NCBI RefSeq assembly: GCF_029395675.1
Contig: NZ_CP115184.1
Span: 806,001 to 870,000, forward strand
From: Janibacter cremeus
GTDB taxonomy: Bacteria > Actinomycetota > Actinomycetes > Actinomycetales > Dermatophilaceae
Reading direction: 5' to 3'
Length of the DNA stretch: 64,000 nucleotides
The notes under the pieces were generated by a model, which was not told the DNA's origin, searched no databases, and saw nothing but the letters and a program-made list of their open reading frames with translations. Below, one piece after another: positions 42,365 through 50,086 of this stretch; position 1 is the stretch's first letter; every line of letters begins with the position of its first letter. The position numbers were made by a program, and so were the translations under genes.

Positions 42365-42751
42365 GTGAACGACACGCCAGAGAATGCTTCCCCCACCGAG
42401 CCGTCCGCGCCGTCCGAGCCCGTGTGGCTGACCCTTCCTGACATCGCCGAGCAGCTCGGCGTGCGCATCACCGAGGTGCGCCGGATGCTCAAGGAGGGTG
42501 ACCTCGTGGCGGTGCGCCGCGGCGAGCGCAACGTGCTCTCCGTACCGGCGGACTTCATCGGTGAGGACGGGCCGCTGCCGGAGCTGCGCGGGACCTTCAC
42601 CGTGCTCTCGGACGGCGGCTTCACCGACGAGGAGATCGTCGAGTGGATGTTCACCCGTGACGACCGCCTGGTCGGGGGCACGCCGATCGGCGCCATCCGG
42701 CAGGGGGCGAAGACCGAGGTGCGCCGCCGGGCCATGGAAGAGGCCCTCTGA
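42365..42751 (+). CDS. Rv2175c-family helix-turn-helix DNA-binding protein
   Basis: The 128-residue protein matches Rv2175c, a DNA-binding protein phosphorylated by PknL in M. tuberculosis. It has an excisionase/MerR-like helix-turn-helix (LTLPDIAEQLGVRITEVRRMLKEGDLVAVRRGERN), then TVLSDGGFTDEEIVEWMFTRDD. The N-terminus is rich in Thr, Ser and Pro, a likely site for kinase modification. CAGACT (42352-42357) ends 7 nt before GTG 42365, suggesting a leaderless start. It lies close to the PASTA kinase, supporting a kinase-substrate pair. Confidence 0.85.
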   Translation: MNDTPENASPTEPSAPSEPVWLTLPDIAEQLGVRITEVRRMLKEGDLVAVRRGERNVLSVPADFIGEDGPLPELRGTFTVLSDGGFTDEEIVEWMFTRDDRLVGGTPIGAIRQGAKTEVRRRAMEEAL

Positions 42752-42779
42752 CACCTCGGGCGGCGCGACGCAGCCGTGA

Positions 42780-43925
42780 CTAGGTGCTGCGCGCGGTCGT
42801 GACGTCGATCAGCTCGGCCAGCAGCTCGCGCGCGTCGGGAGCCAGCCCGGACGCCTCGGCCAGTGCTGCGCGGGCGGTGTCCGCCCCCTTCGCGATGTCG
42901 GTCTCGACGCCCTCGAGTGCGCCGGTGTCGACGAGCAGCGCACGGAAGGACTCGACCTCCGCCTCGCCGAGATCGGGGGATCCGAGCCACGTCTCGATCC
43001 GGCTCGTCGTGGTCTCGTCGGCCCCGACGAGCGCCCGGGCGATCAGCACGGTGCGCTTGCCCTCGCGCAGGTCGTCCCCGGCCGGCTTGCCGGTCGCATC
43101 CGGGTCGCCGAAGACCCCGAGCACGTCGTCACGCAGCTGGAAGGCCTCGCCGAGGGCGAGCCCGTAGCGGGAGAGCGCCCGCAGGTCCTCCTCCGAGGCG
43201 CCGCCGGCCGTGGCGCCGATGAGGAGCGGGTGCTCGACGGAGTACTGGGCGCTCTTGTAGCGGATGACGTGGCGCGAGCGCTCGATGCGCTCCGCGTCGT
43301 CGAGCAGGTGCCACGGACGCATCGAGGTGACGATGTCGAGGAACTGCCCGGCCATGAGCTGACCGCGCATCTTCTCGAAGGTCGGCCGGGCGGCGGCCAG
43401 GGACCGGGCGGGCAGCCCGGAGTCGGTGAAGAGGTCGTCGCACCAGCCCAGGCAGAGGTTGCCGGCGAGGATCGCACCCGCGGTGCCGAAGCGGTCCGCG
43501 TCGCCGTGCCATCCGCGGTGCCCGTGGGCGTCCGCGAGCGTGCGGTGCATCGCCGGCTTGCCGCGGCGGGTCTCGCTGTCGTCCATGACGTCGTCGTGGA
43601 TGAGTGCGGCGGCCTGGAAGAACTCCATCGCGGCGGCGAGGGTGACCGCACCCTCGTCGTCGGGCTGCCCGGCGGCCCGCCAGCCCCAGTAGGCGAAGCC
43701 GGCCCGCAGCCGCTTGCCGCCCTCGAGCAGGGTGCGCACGGGGTCGATGAGATCGGCGACGTCGGGGCCGATCTCGGCGAGCTCGTCCACCCAGCGGTCG
43801 AGCTCGGCGTCCAGACGGGTCTGGACCCGCGTACGCAGGTCGGCCCGGTCCAGGGGGTGCGGCACGTGTTCTCCAGTCGCGAAGGGGGGGGAGGCGCAGC
43901 GGTCTCCCGCGCTCCTCGGAGCCAT
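42780..43925 (-). CDS. idsA2: Polyprenyl diphosphate synthase (IdsA-type)
   Basis: The 381-residue prenyl transferase extends isoprenoid chains, probably to geranylgeranyl diphosphate or longer, for menaquinone, decaprenyl carriers or carotenoids. It has both Asp-rich motifs: DDVMDDSETRRG (first) and LRDDVLGVFGD (second), plus GGKRLRAGF. TAGGCT (43939-43934, minus strand) ends 8 nt before the ATG at 43925; GTG at 43865 is a shorter alternative. It matches Rv2173 (idsA2) by position. It is convergent with the Rv2175c homologue and divergent from the SOS operon. Confidence 0.9.
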   Translation of the reverse strand: MAPRSAGDRCASPPFATGEHVPHPLDRADLRTRVQTRLDAELDRWVDELAEIGPDVADLIDPVRTLLEGGKRLRAGFAYWGWRAAGQPDDEGAVTLAAAMEFFQAAALIHDDVMDDSETRRGKPAMHRTLADAHGHRGWHGDADRFGTAGAILAGNLCLGWCDDLFTDSGLPARSLAAARPTFEKMRGQLMAGQFLDIVTSMRPWHLLDDAERIERSRHVIRYKSAQYSVEHPLLIGATAGGASEEDLRALSRYGLALGEAFQLRDDVLGVFGDPDATGKPAGDDLREGKRTVLIARALVGADETTTSRIETWLGSPDLGEAEVESFRALLVDTGALEGVETDIAKGADTARAALAEASGLAPDARELLAELIDVTTARST

Positions 43926-43951
43926 CGGGAGCCAGCCTACGTGGCTCGTGC

Positions 43952-43982
43952 TTGACGCGGTGTCATCCCCTCGGTCTACTGT
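43952..43982 (+). promoter_or_regulatory. Promoter of the DUF6504-HEPN-dnaE2 operon
   Basis: TTGACG at 43952-43957 forms a good -35 element. A -10-like TCTACT (43975-43980, spacer 17) or TACTGT (43977-43982, spacer 19) follows. The SOS box begins 4-6 nt after the -10, so LexA binding would cover the transcription start. Confidence 0.6.
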
Positions 43983-43985
43983 TGT

Positions 43986-44001
43986 TCGAACAGGTGTTCG
44001 A
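43986..44001. promoter_or_regulatory. LexA binding site (SOS box)
   Basis: The 16-mer TCGAACAGGTGTTCGA is a perfect TCGAAC-N4-GTTCGA palindrome, the SOS box consensus of mycobacteria and other actinobacteria. It lies 17 nt before the ATG at 44018 and directly downstream of the predicted -10. It places the DUF6504-HEPN-dnaE2 genes under LexA. Confidence 0.92.
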
Positions 44002-44017
44002 GAGGATGGAGTTGATC

Positions 44018-44425
44018 ATGGTCCGGCTCGTGGAGGAGACCATCGAGGTGCGGGTGGGCGATCCGCAGCGTATGGGCGTGGAGGGACAGCCCGATGACCG
44101 GTGCGGGGCGCCGGAGCAGTTCCTGTGGCGCGGCCGGCTCTACCGGGTGACCGAGGTCATCGCCCACTGGCAGGAGCGGCACCCGTGGTGGCGGTCGGCC
44201 ACCGAGCAGCCGCTGGCACAGGTCCCGCTCGCCCGGGACGTGTGGCGGGTGACGGCCAGCCGTGGGCGCAGCAGTGCGCCGGGGGTCTACGACCTCGGCG
44301 TCGACGGCGTTCCGGTCACGCCTGCCGTGTCCGCTGGGCCCGCCGTCTCCGCTGGGCCCGCCGTCTCCGCTGGGCCCGCCGTCTCCGCTGGGCCCGTCTG
44401 GCTGCTGCTGCGGACGCAGGACTGA
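44018..44425 (+). CDS. DUF6504 family protein, first gene of an SOS-induced operon
   Basis: The 135-residue protein has the DUF6504 core EETIEVRVGDPQRM...PEQFLWRGRLYRVTEVIAHWQERHPWWR, an all-beta region commonly encoded next to DnaE2 in actinobacteria. Its biochemical role is not known to me; the operon suggests a part in translesion synthesis. ATG at 44018 is chosen because the SOS box occupies 43986-44001 and GGAG precedes it by 6 nt; ATG at 44006 is an alternative. The C-terminal part contains four copies of PAVSAG encoded by an 18-bp tandem repeat. Confidence 0.78.
   Translation: MVRLVEETIEVRVGDPQRMGVEGQPDDRCGAPEQFLWRGRLYRVTEVIAHWQERHPWWRSATEQPLAQVPLARDVWRVTASRGRSSAPGVYDLGVDGVPVTPAVSAGPAVSAGPAVSAGPAVSAGPVWLLLRTQD
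44321..44392 (+). repeat. Four-copy 18-bp tandem repeat inside the DUF6504 gene
   Basis: Four 18-bp units start at 44321, 44339, 44357 and 44375, and each encodes PAVSAG. Units two to four are identical (CCCGCCGTCTCCGCTGGG) and the first differs at two positions. The repeat stays in frame for any copy number, so it could vary among strains without breaking the gene. Confidence 0.92.
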
Positions 44426-44438
44426 GGTGGTGGTGACG

Positions 44439-44888
44439 ATGGCTGCCGCACCGCTCCTGCACCCCGATCGCGTCGACGGCGCGGTCCACCTGCTCTCCGC
44501 CGCCGCCGAGAGCCTGGCGAGCGCGCACTGGGCCCGCACGGCGCACGGGCGCAGCGCCGGGACCCGGCTGGCCGTGCTCCGGGCCGCCGCTGCGGTCCTC
44601 GCCGTCCGTGGCCGGGCGTGCGCGACCGGGTCCGGCCCGCTCGACGTGTGGCACCTCCTCCCGCGGGTGGCGCCCGAGCTGACCGAGTGGGCGCAGTTCT
44701 TCGGGGCCGTGCTGTCCGACGAGGCGCGCAGCGGGGCGCCGATGAGCGTGCGCGAGGTCGACGACCTGCTGCGCCAGGGGGAGGAGTTCGTCCAGCTCGT
44801 CGCGGGGCTGCTCGGCCTGCCCCCGGTCCCCGTCACCGGTGACTCGACTGTGCTGACCGTGCTGAGCGGACAGGGAGGGCGTGGATGA
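44439..44888 (+). CDS. SAV_6107-type HEPN-domain protein
   Basis: The 149-residue, mostly helical protein matches the actinobacterial SAV_6107 HEPN family, which is found beside dnaE2. It includes LLHPDRVDGAVHLLSAAAESLASAHW, LRAAAAVLAVRGRACA, DVWHLLPRVAPELTEWAQFF and a C-terminal helical region. ATG at 44439 is used, with GAGGTGG 8 nt before it; in-frame GTGs at 44427-44433 are alternatives. It lies between DUF6504 and dnaE2 and overlaps dnaE2 by 4 nt. The position equals that of ImuA in other mutasome operons, but I see no RecA-like ATPase motifs. Confidence 0.8.
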   Translation: MAAAPLLHPDRVDGAVHLLSAAAESLASAHWARTAHGRSAGTRLAVLRAAAAVLAVRGRACATGSGPLDVWHLLPRVAPELTEWAQFFGAVLSDEARSGAPMSVREVDDLLRQGEEFVQLVAGLLGLPPVPVTGDSTVLTVLSGQGGRG

Positions 44889-47800
44889 GCTTCGCCCACC
44901 TGCACGTGGCCTCGGGCTTCTCCCTCCGTCACGGCACGAGCACGCCGGAGGACCTCGTCGCCCGGGCGGTCGAGCTCGGCCAGCCCGCGCTCGCCCTGAC
45001 CGACCGGGACGGGCTCTACGGGGCCGTCCGCTTCGTCCGGGCGGCGAGCGCGGCCGGCGTGGCGCCGGTGCTCGGGGTCGACCTGGCCGTCGGTCCCCGG
45101 CCGGGTCCGGCACAGCGGCGGGGCCGCCCCCTTCGCACGCCGGTGCGAGGGGGCGCCGAGGTGGACCCCCGGCACCCCCGCGTCACGGTGCTGGCGCGAG
45201 GGGCCGGTGCGGGCGTCCCGCACGGTGTCGGGTGGGCGCGGCTCTGCCGCCTCGTCAGCGAGGTGCACCTGACCGGTGAGCGGGGCGACGCGGTCGCGCA
45301 GCCGCAGATGATCGCCCGGCACGCGAGCACCCCCGACCCCGCGGAGCCGGCACCGCTGCTGGTCCTGCTCGGCCCGGGCTCCGACGTCGGCGCCGCGCTG
45401 CTCGACCGTCGGCCGGACATCGCCCGGGAGCGTCTCGCGGCATGGCGCCGCCTGCTGCCCGCCGGGGCCGTCGCCATCGAGGTCGTCGACCACGGCGGCC
45501 CACCCGGGTCACCCGCCTCGACCGGGCACGCTGCGCACCTGCTCGGGCTGGCCGACGCGACCGGCACCCCGGCCGTGCTCACCGCGGCGACCCGCCACCT
45601 GCACCCGCAGGACGCGGTCGTCGCCGACGTGCTCGACGCGACCCGTCGGCTCGTCGTCCTCGACACCCGCCACCTGGACCGGGTCACCGAGGCCGGCCAC
45701 CTCGCCGACACCCCGACGATGGCCGCGTCCGCGCACCGGGTGACGACCGCGCTCGGGGGCGGGGCCGGTGGCTTCGGCTGTGCCGGTCCGCGCCAGCGCG
45801 CCGAGGCACTCCTCGCGACGACGACCCGCACCGCCCTCGAGTGCGCCCAGGACGATCGCAAGGACCTGGGGATCGGCCGGGTCCACCTGCCCGAGGCCCG
45901 GGTGCTCGGCCTGGGTCCCGACGACGACCCGCAGGCAGTGCTCGCGCAGCGCTGCCGGGCGGCCATCGGCACGCGGTACCCGGACGCCTCGCCGAGCACC
46001 CTCCGGCAGGTCGAGGAGCGCCTCGAGGACGAGCTCGACGTCATCGCGGCACTGGGCTACCCGACCTACTTCCTCACCGTCGCCGAGGTCGTCGACCTCA
46101 TCGTCGAGGCCGGGGTGCGGGTGGCCGCCCGTGGTTCCGGGGCCGGCAGCCTGGTCAACCACCTGCTCGGCATCAGCGCGATCGACCCGATCCGTCACGA
46201 CCTGCTCATGGAGCGATTCTGCTCCCCGCTGCGGGCCGAGCTGCCGGACATCGACATCGACGTCGAGTCCGCCCGCCGGACCGAGATGTACGAGCGGGTC
46301 CTCGAGCGCTTCGGCCGCGACCGGGTCACCTGCGTGTCGATGATGGACACCTACAAGGCCCGGCACGCGATCCGCGACGTCGGCGCGGCGCTGGGCATCC
46401 CACCCGCGGAGGTCGACCAGATCGCCAAGGCCTTCCCGCACATCCGGGCCAGGGACGTGCGCAGCGCCCTCGCCGAGCTGCCGGAGCTGCGCACCCGCGG
46501 GCTCGGGGCCGGCTCGCACGGTGAGCCCGGCGAGCCCGGTGAGCACAGGCTGGAGACCCTTCTCGACCTGGTCGAGCGCCTCGACGGGCTGCCCCGGCAC
46601 ATCGCCATGCACCCGTGCGGGATGGTCCTGTCCGATGGTGGCCTGCTCGACCGCACCCCGGTGGAGTCGAGCTGGCTGGGCTTCCCGATGAGCCAGTTCG
46701 ACAAGGACGACGTGGAGGCGCTCGGGCTGCTCAAGCTCGACGTCCTCGGCATCCGGATGCAGTCCGCCATGGCGCACGCGGTGGGGGAGATCGAGCGGGT
46801 CGAGGGCGCCCGGGTCGATCTCGACGACCGGGGCGATGTCCCGCTCGACGACGCGGCGACCTTCGCGATGGTGCGCACCACCCGCACCCTCGGGTGCTTC
46901 CAGATCGAGAGCCCCGGCCAGCGCGAGCTCATCGGCAAGCTCGCCCCGACGGCCTTCGAGGACCTGGTCGTCGACATCTCCCTCTTCCGCCCCGGTCCGG
47001 TGAAGTCGGACATGATCCGGCCCTTCCTCGAGGCCCGGCACGGGTGGTCCCGCCCGCAGTTCCTCCACGAGCGGCTCGTCCCGGCACTCGCCGAGACCGA
47101 GGGCGTGGTCGTCTTCCACGAGCAGATGCTGCGGATCATCGCCGAGACGACCGGGGTGACCCTGGCCCAGGCCGACGAGGTGCGCCGGACGATGGGCAGC
47201 CCCGAGGGGCAGGCGCGGATCGAGGAGTGGTGGCGTCCGGCCGCGACCGCGCGCGGCTACCCGCCGGAGGACGTCGACCGGATCTGGGCGGTGCTCGCCG
47301 CCTTCGCCTCCTTCGGCTTCTGCAAGGCGCACGCCGCGGCCTTCGCCATGCCGACCTACCAGTCGGCGTGGTTGAAGACCCACCACCCGGCGGCCTTCCT
47401 CGCCGGGGTGCTCACCCACGACCCGGGCATGTACCCCAAGCGGCTGCTCCTCGAGGAGGCCCGCTCCCTGGGGATCACCGTCCTCGGGGTCGACGTCAAC
47501 GCGAGTACGGGGGAGTACCGCATCGAGCGGGCGCCCGTCCCCGGTGCCCGGCCCGCCGACCCGGACCTGCCGGACGGGTCGGGGTGGGGCATCCGCCTGT
47601 CCCTCGCCGACGTCAAGGGCATGAGCGAGGCGGAGATCGCCCGTGTCGTCGTCGGTGCTCCCTACGACTCGCTCACCGACTTCTGGCAGCGGGCGCAGGT
47701 GAGCCGGCCCGTCGTCGAGCGGCTGGTCCTGGTCGGGGCCTTCGACTCCGTGCACGGCACCGGCGCGGGCAGCGGGGGGCCGGGGCTCGGCCACCGGGGC

Positions 47801-48655
47801 CGCCTGACCCGTCGGGACCTGCTGCTGCACGTCGCCGAGCTGGACCGGTGGACGCGGGCGAGCACCGGGCGCCCGCGCGGTCGGTCCCGACGGGCCGCGC
47901 CGCCGGCCTGGACCGCGGGCGAGCTCGGCGCGCAGCAGGTGCGCACGACCACCACGACCCCCGTCGCCAGCCAGCTCACCCTCGACCTCGGTGACTCCCC
48001 GGAGCTGGGCGAAGGGGTGGGCCTGCCGGAGATGACCGTGCCGGATCAGGTCAGTGCCGAGCTGGAGATCCTCGGCCTGGACGCCTCCCGGCACGTCATG
48101 GAGTTCTACGCGCCGATGCTTCGGGCGCTCGGGGTCACCCGCAGCGCGGACCTGCTCTCGGTGCGCAGCGATGCCGAGATCCTCGCCGCCGGGGTCAAGG
48201 TCGCCACCCAGACCCCGCCGATCCGCTCGGGGCGCCGGGTGGTCTTCCTCACCGTCGACGACTCCACCGGCCCGGTCGACGCGACCTTCTTCGAGGACAC
48301 CCAGGGGCCCTATGCGGCGACGATCTTCCACTCCTGGCTGCTGCTCGTGCGCGGCACCGTGCGACGGGCGGGGGACCGCGGCGTCTCCGTGCTCGCCTCC
48401 GGAGCGTGGGAGCTGTCGACGCTGTGGGACGCCTGGCAGCGTGGTGGGATCGAGGCCGTGCACGCCGCGCTCGACGAGGCCGACGACCTCGCCCGGGCAC
48501 GCGATGCCGCGCACCAGCAGCCGGAGGGGCACCGGGTGCTCGTCCACGCCTCCGGCTTCCGGCAGTCGCCCTGGGCGGACACCCGCCCCGCCGGCTCGGG
48601 TGTGCAGCCCCCACGCAAGCTGTGGCACTCCTCGCCGGGCAGCTCCGGCCACTGA
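44885..48655 (+). CDS. dnaE2: Error-prone DNA polymerase III alpha subunit DnaE2
   Basis: The 1256-residue C-family polymerase carries out damage-induced translesion synthesis. It has an N-terminal PHP domain (MSFAHLHVASGFSLRHGTSTPEDLVARAVELG), the palm domain with the catalytic PDIDIDVESARR (about residue 455), the fingers (CVSMMDTYKARHAIRDVGAALG and CFQIESPGQREL), and a C-terminal helix-hairpin-helix plus OB-fold region. It lacks the tau-binding extension of DnaE1. ATG at 44885 overlaps the HEPN stop. The operon sits under the SOS box at 43986. In other actinobacteria DnaE2 works with ImuB, for which I see no gene in the window. Confidence 0.96.
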   Translation: MSFAHLHVASGFSLRHGTSTPEDLVARAVELGQPALALTDRDGLYGAVRFVRAASAAGVAPVLGVDLAVGPRPGPAQRRGRPLRTPVRGGAEVDPRHPRVTVLARGAGAGVPHGVGWARLCRLVSEVHLTGERGDAVAQPQMIARHASTPDPAEPAPLLVLLGPGSDVGAALLDRRPDIARERLAAWRRLLPAGAVAIEVVDHGGPPGSPASTGHAAHLLGLADATGTPAVLTAATRHLHPQDAVVADVLDATRRLVVLDTRHLDRVTEAGHLADTPTMAASAHRVTTALGGGAGGFGCAGPRQRAEALLATTTRTALECAQDDRKDLGIGRVHLPEARVLGLGPDDDPQAVLAQRCRAAIGTRYPDASPSTLRQVEERLEDELDVIAALGYPTYFLTVAEVVDLIVEAGVRVAARGSGAGSLVNHLLGISAIDPIRHDLLMERFCSPLRAELPDIDIDVESARRTEMYERVLERFGRDRVTCVSMMDTYKARHAIRDVGAALGIPPAEVDQIAKAFPHIRARDVRSALAELPELRTRGLGAGSHGEPGEPGEHRLETLLDLVERLDGLPRHIAMHPCGMVLSDGGLLDRTPVESSWLGFPMSQFDKDDVEALGLLKLDVLGIRMQSAMAHAVGEIERVEGARVDLDDRGDVPLDDAATFAMVRTTRTLGCFQIESPGQRELIGKLAPTAFEDLVVDISLFRPGPVKSDMIRPFLEARHGWSRPQFLHERLVPALAETEGVVVFHEQMLRIIAETTGVTLAQADEVRRTMGSPEGQARIEEWWRPAATARGYPPEDVDRIWAVLAAFASFGFCKAHAAAFAMPTYQSAWLKTHHPAAFLAGVLTHDPGMYPKRLLLEEARSLGITVLGVDVNASTGEYRIERAPVPGARPADPDLPDGSGWGIRLSLADVKGMSEAEIARVVVGAPYDSLTDFWQRAQVSRPVVERLVLVGAFDSVHGTGAGSGGPGLGHRGRLTRRDLLLHVAELDRWTRASTGRPRGRSRRAAPPAWTAGELGAQQVRTTTTTPVASQLTLDLGDSPELGEGVGLPEMTVPDQVSAELEILGLDASRHVMEFYAPMLRALGVTRSADLLSVRSDAEILAAGVKVATQTPPIRSGRRVVFLTVDDSTGPVDATFFEDTQGPYAATIFHSWLLLVRGTVRRAGDRGVSVLASGAWELSTLWDAWQRGGIEAVHAALDEADDLARARDAAHQQPEGHRVLVHASGFRQSPWADTRPAGSGVQPPRKLWHSSPGSSGH

Positions 48656-48717
48656 CGTGGATGCCACTGACGTGCATGGGTCACATCAGCCACACGAATA
48701 TCGGGTCACCCGGAAAA

Positions 48718-48758
48718 CCCCGGGTTCGCACGAGTTTGATACTCCTGCGAACCCGGGG
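48718..48758 (+). terminator. Hairpin after dnaE2, possible terminator
   Basis: A perfect 13-bp inverted repeat has arms CCCCGGGTTCGCA (48718-48730) and TGCGAACCCGGGG (48746-48758), with a 15-nt loop. It begins 63 nt after the dnaE2 stop. The run after it is A-rich rather than T-rich, so it could also be a protein-binding site. The stretch just before it (48650-48680) repeats CCACTGACGTG twice. Confidence 0.55.
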
Positions 48759-48842
48759 AAAGTCCTGCTGAGCCACCCGCGAGGGTGGGACCCACGCCCC
48801 CTTCGCCCTGTCCCCGGGGTTGGCCGTGCTGGGATGGCTGCC

Positions 48843-49202
48843 ATGGACGAGTCCGCGCTGCCCACGGTCCTGCGGCTCGAGCGCGAGCTGCAGACCCCAG
48901 TAGCCCGCGCCGACGAGGACCGCTTGCTCGAACTACTCGCGCCCGACTTCACCGAGGTCGGTGCATCCGGACGAGCTTGGGATCGCGAGTCGATCCTCGG
49001 CCTGCTGCGTGAGCAGTCCGACGACGAGGAGACCTCACCCATCGAGATCCACGACCTGCGTGGCCGGGTCATCGCACCCGGTGTCGTCCAGGTCTCATGG
49101 GACTCGGATCAGACCGGCAGACGGGCTCGACGCACCTCGATCTGGTGCGAGCGGGCGCACGGCTGGCAGCAGGTCCACCACCAGGGCACCCCGCTGCCGT
49201 GA
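48843..49202 (+). CDS. NTF2/SnoaL-like (DUF4440) small protein
   Basis: The 119-residue protein has the NTF2-like fold: RLERELQTPVARADEDRLLELLAPDFTEVGASGRAWDRESIL, then RGRVIAPGVVQVSWDSDQ and a final strand with SIWCERAHGWQQVHHQGTPL. Members of the family bind small hydrophobic ligands or act as enzymes of varied function. TGGGAT ends 7 nt before the ATG at 48843, so it appears leaderless; ATG at 48834 is in frame. No function is indicated by the neighbours. Confidence 0.75.
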   Translation: MDESALPTVLRLERELQTPVARADEDRLLELLAPDFTEVGASGRAWDRESILGLLREQSDDEETSPIEIHDLRGRVIAPGVVQVSWDSDQTGRRARRTSIWCERAHGWQQVHHQGTPLP

Positions 49203-49299
49203 CCGAGTCCGTCTGCGGCCACCGTCAGGGGCGGCGACTAGGGTTGGGGAGTCCGCCGGGGCAGGCGGATGATCGATCACCCCACGAGCAGGAGCAGAC

Positions 49300-50073
49300 G
49301 TGAACGACGAGCGAGGATGGTCCCGCAGCAGCGGGGTCGAGGCCAACATGCGCACCGCCGCCGTCTGGTCCCAGCTCCACGACCTCAGCGAGTCGCGTCG
49401 CCAGGAGCTGGGGCGACCCCTGCGCGTCCTCGACCTCGGGGGCGGGACCGGGGGAGTGGCCGTCGCACTCGCCGAGCAGGGCCACACGGTCACCGTGGTC
49501 GACCCCAACGCGGACGCCCTGGCCTCCCTCGCCCGTCGCGCCGAGGAGTCCGACGCCGCGGAGCGGGTCAGCGCCGTCCAGGGTGACGCCGACACCTTCG
49601 CCGCGTCCGTCACGCCCGGGTCCATCGACCTGCTCTGCTGCCACGGTGCCCTCGAGTACGTCGAGGAGCCCGGAGCCACCCTCACCCGGGTCGCCGAGGT
49701 CCTCGCCCCCGGCGGCCACCTGTCCCTCGTGACCGCGCAGCGCGTGGCCGCCGTGCTGGCCCGGGCCGTCGCCGGACGGTTCGACCAGGCCACCGCGGCC
49801 CTGACCAGCGCCGACGGTCGCTGGGGCGAGGACGACCCGATGCCGCGCCGCTTCGACCGCACCGACGTGGCCGACATGCTCAGCCGCGCCGGGTTCACCA
49901 CCCTCGACGCCCGCGGCGTGCGCATCTTCAGCGACCTCGTCCCGTACGAGTACATCGACACCGAGGCCGACCGGCAGGCGCTGCTGGAGCTCGAGGAGCT
50001 CGCGGCCACCGACCGCCGGATCGGCCTGTCCGCGCTGGGCGCGGCGGTCCACGTCATCGCCCGCCGCGACTGA
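49300..50073 (+). CDS. Class I SAM-dependent methyltransferase
   Basis: The 257-residue protein has the Rossmann motif I RVLDLGGGTGGVAVALAEQGHTVTVVD, motif II CCHGALEYVEEPGATL, and post-motif VLAPGGHLSLVTA. The C-terminal half (RRFDRTDVADMLSRAGF...GVRIFSDLVP) fits small-molecule methyltransferases. GTG at 49300 is preceded by AGGAGC. It is often found next to dinB in related genomes (inference from memory); the substrate is unknown. It lies 13 nt before dinB and is probably cotranscribed. Confidence 0.85.
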   Translation: MNDERGWSRSSGVEANMRTAAVWSQLHDLSESRRQELGRPLRVLDLGGGTGGVAVALAEQGHTVTVVDPNADALASLARRAEESDAAERVSAVQGDADTFAASVTPGSIDLLCCHGALEYVEEPGATLTRVAEVLAPGGHLSLVTAQRVAAVLARAVAGRFDQATAALTSADGRWGEDDPMPRRFDRTDVADMLSRAGFTTLDARGVRIFSDLVPYEYIDTEADRQALLELEELAATDRRIGLSALGAAVHVIARRD

Positions 50074-50086
50074 TCGGGCCACCACG

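Noticed and set aside
45509..48667. Long minus-strand frame opposite dnaE2
   Set aside because: Shadow of dnaE2: Gly/Arg/Asp-rich, no domains, and the + strand polymerase motifs are complete.
48650..48680. Direct repeat CCACTGACGTG after dnaE2
   Set aside because: Two short copies only, with no known binding-site match; could be chance or slippage.
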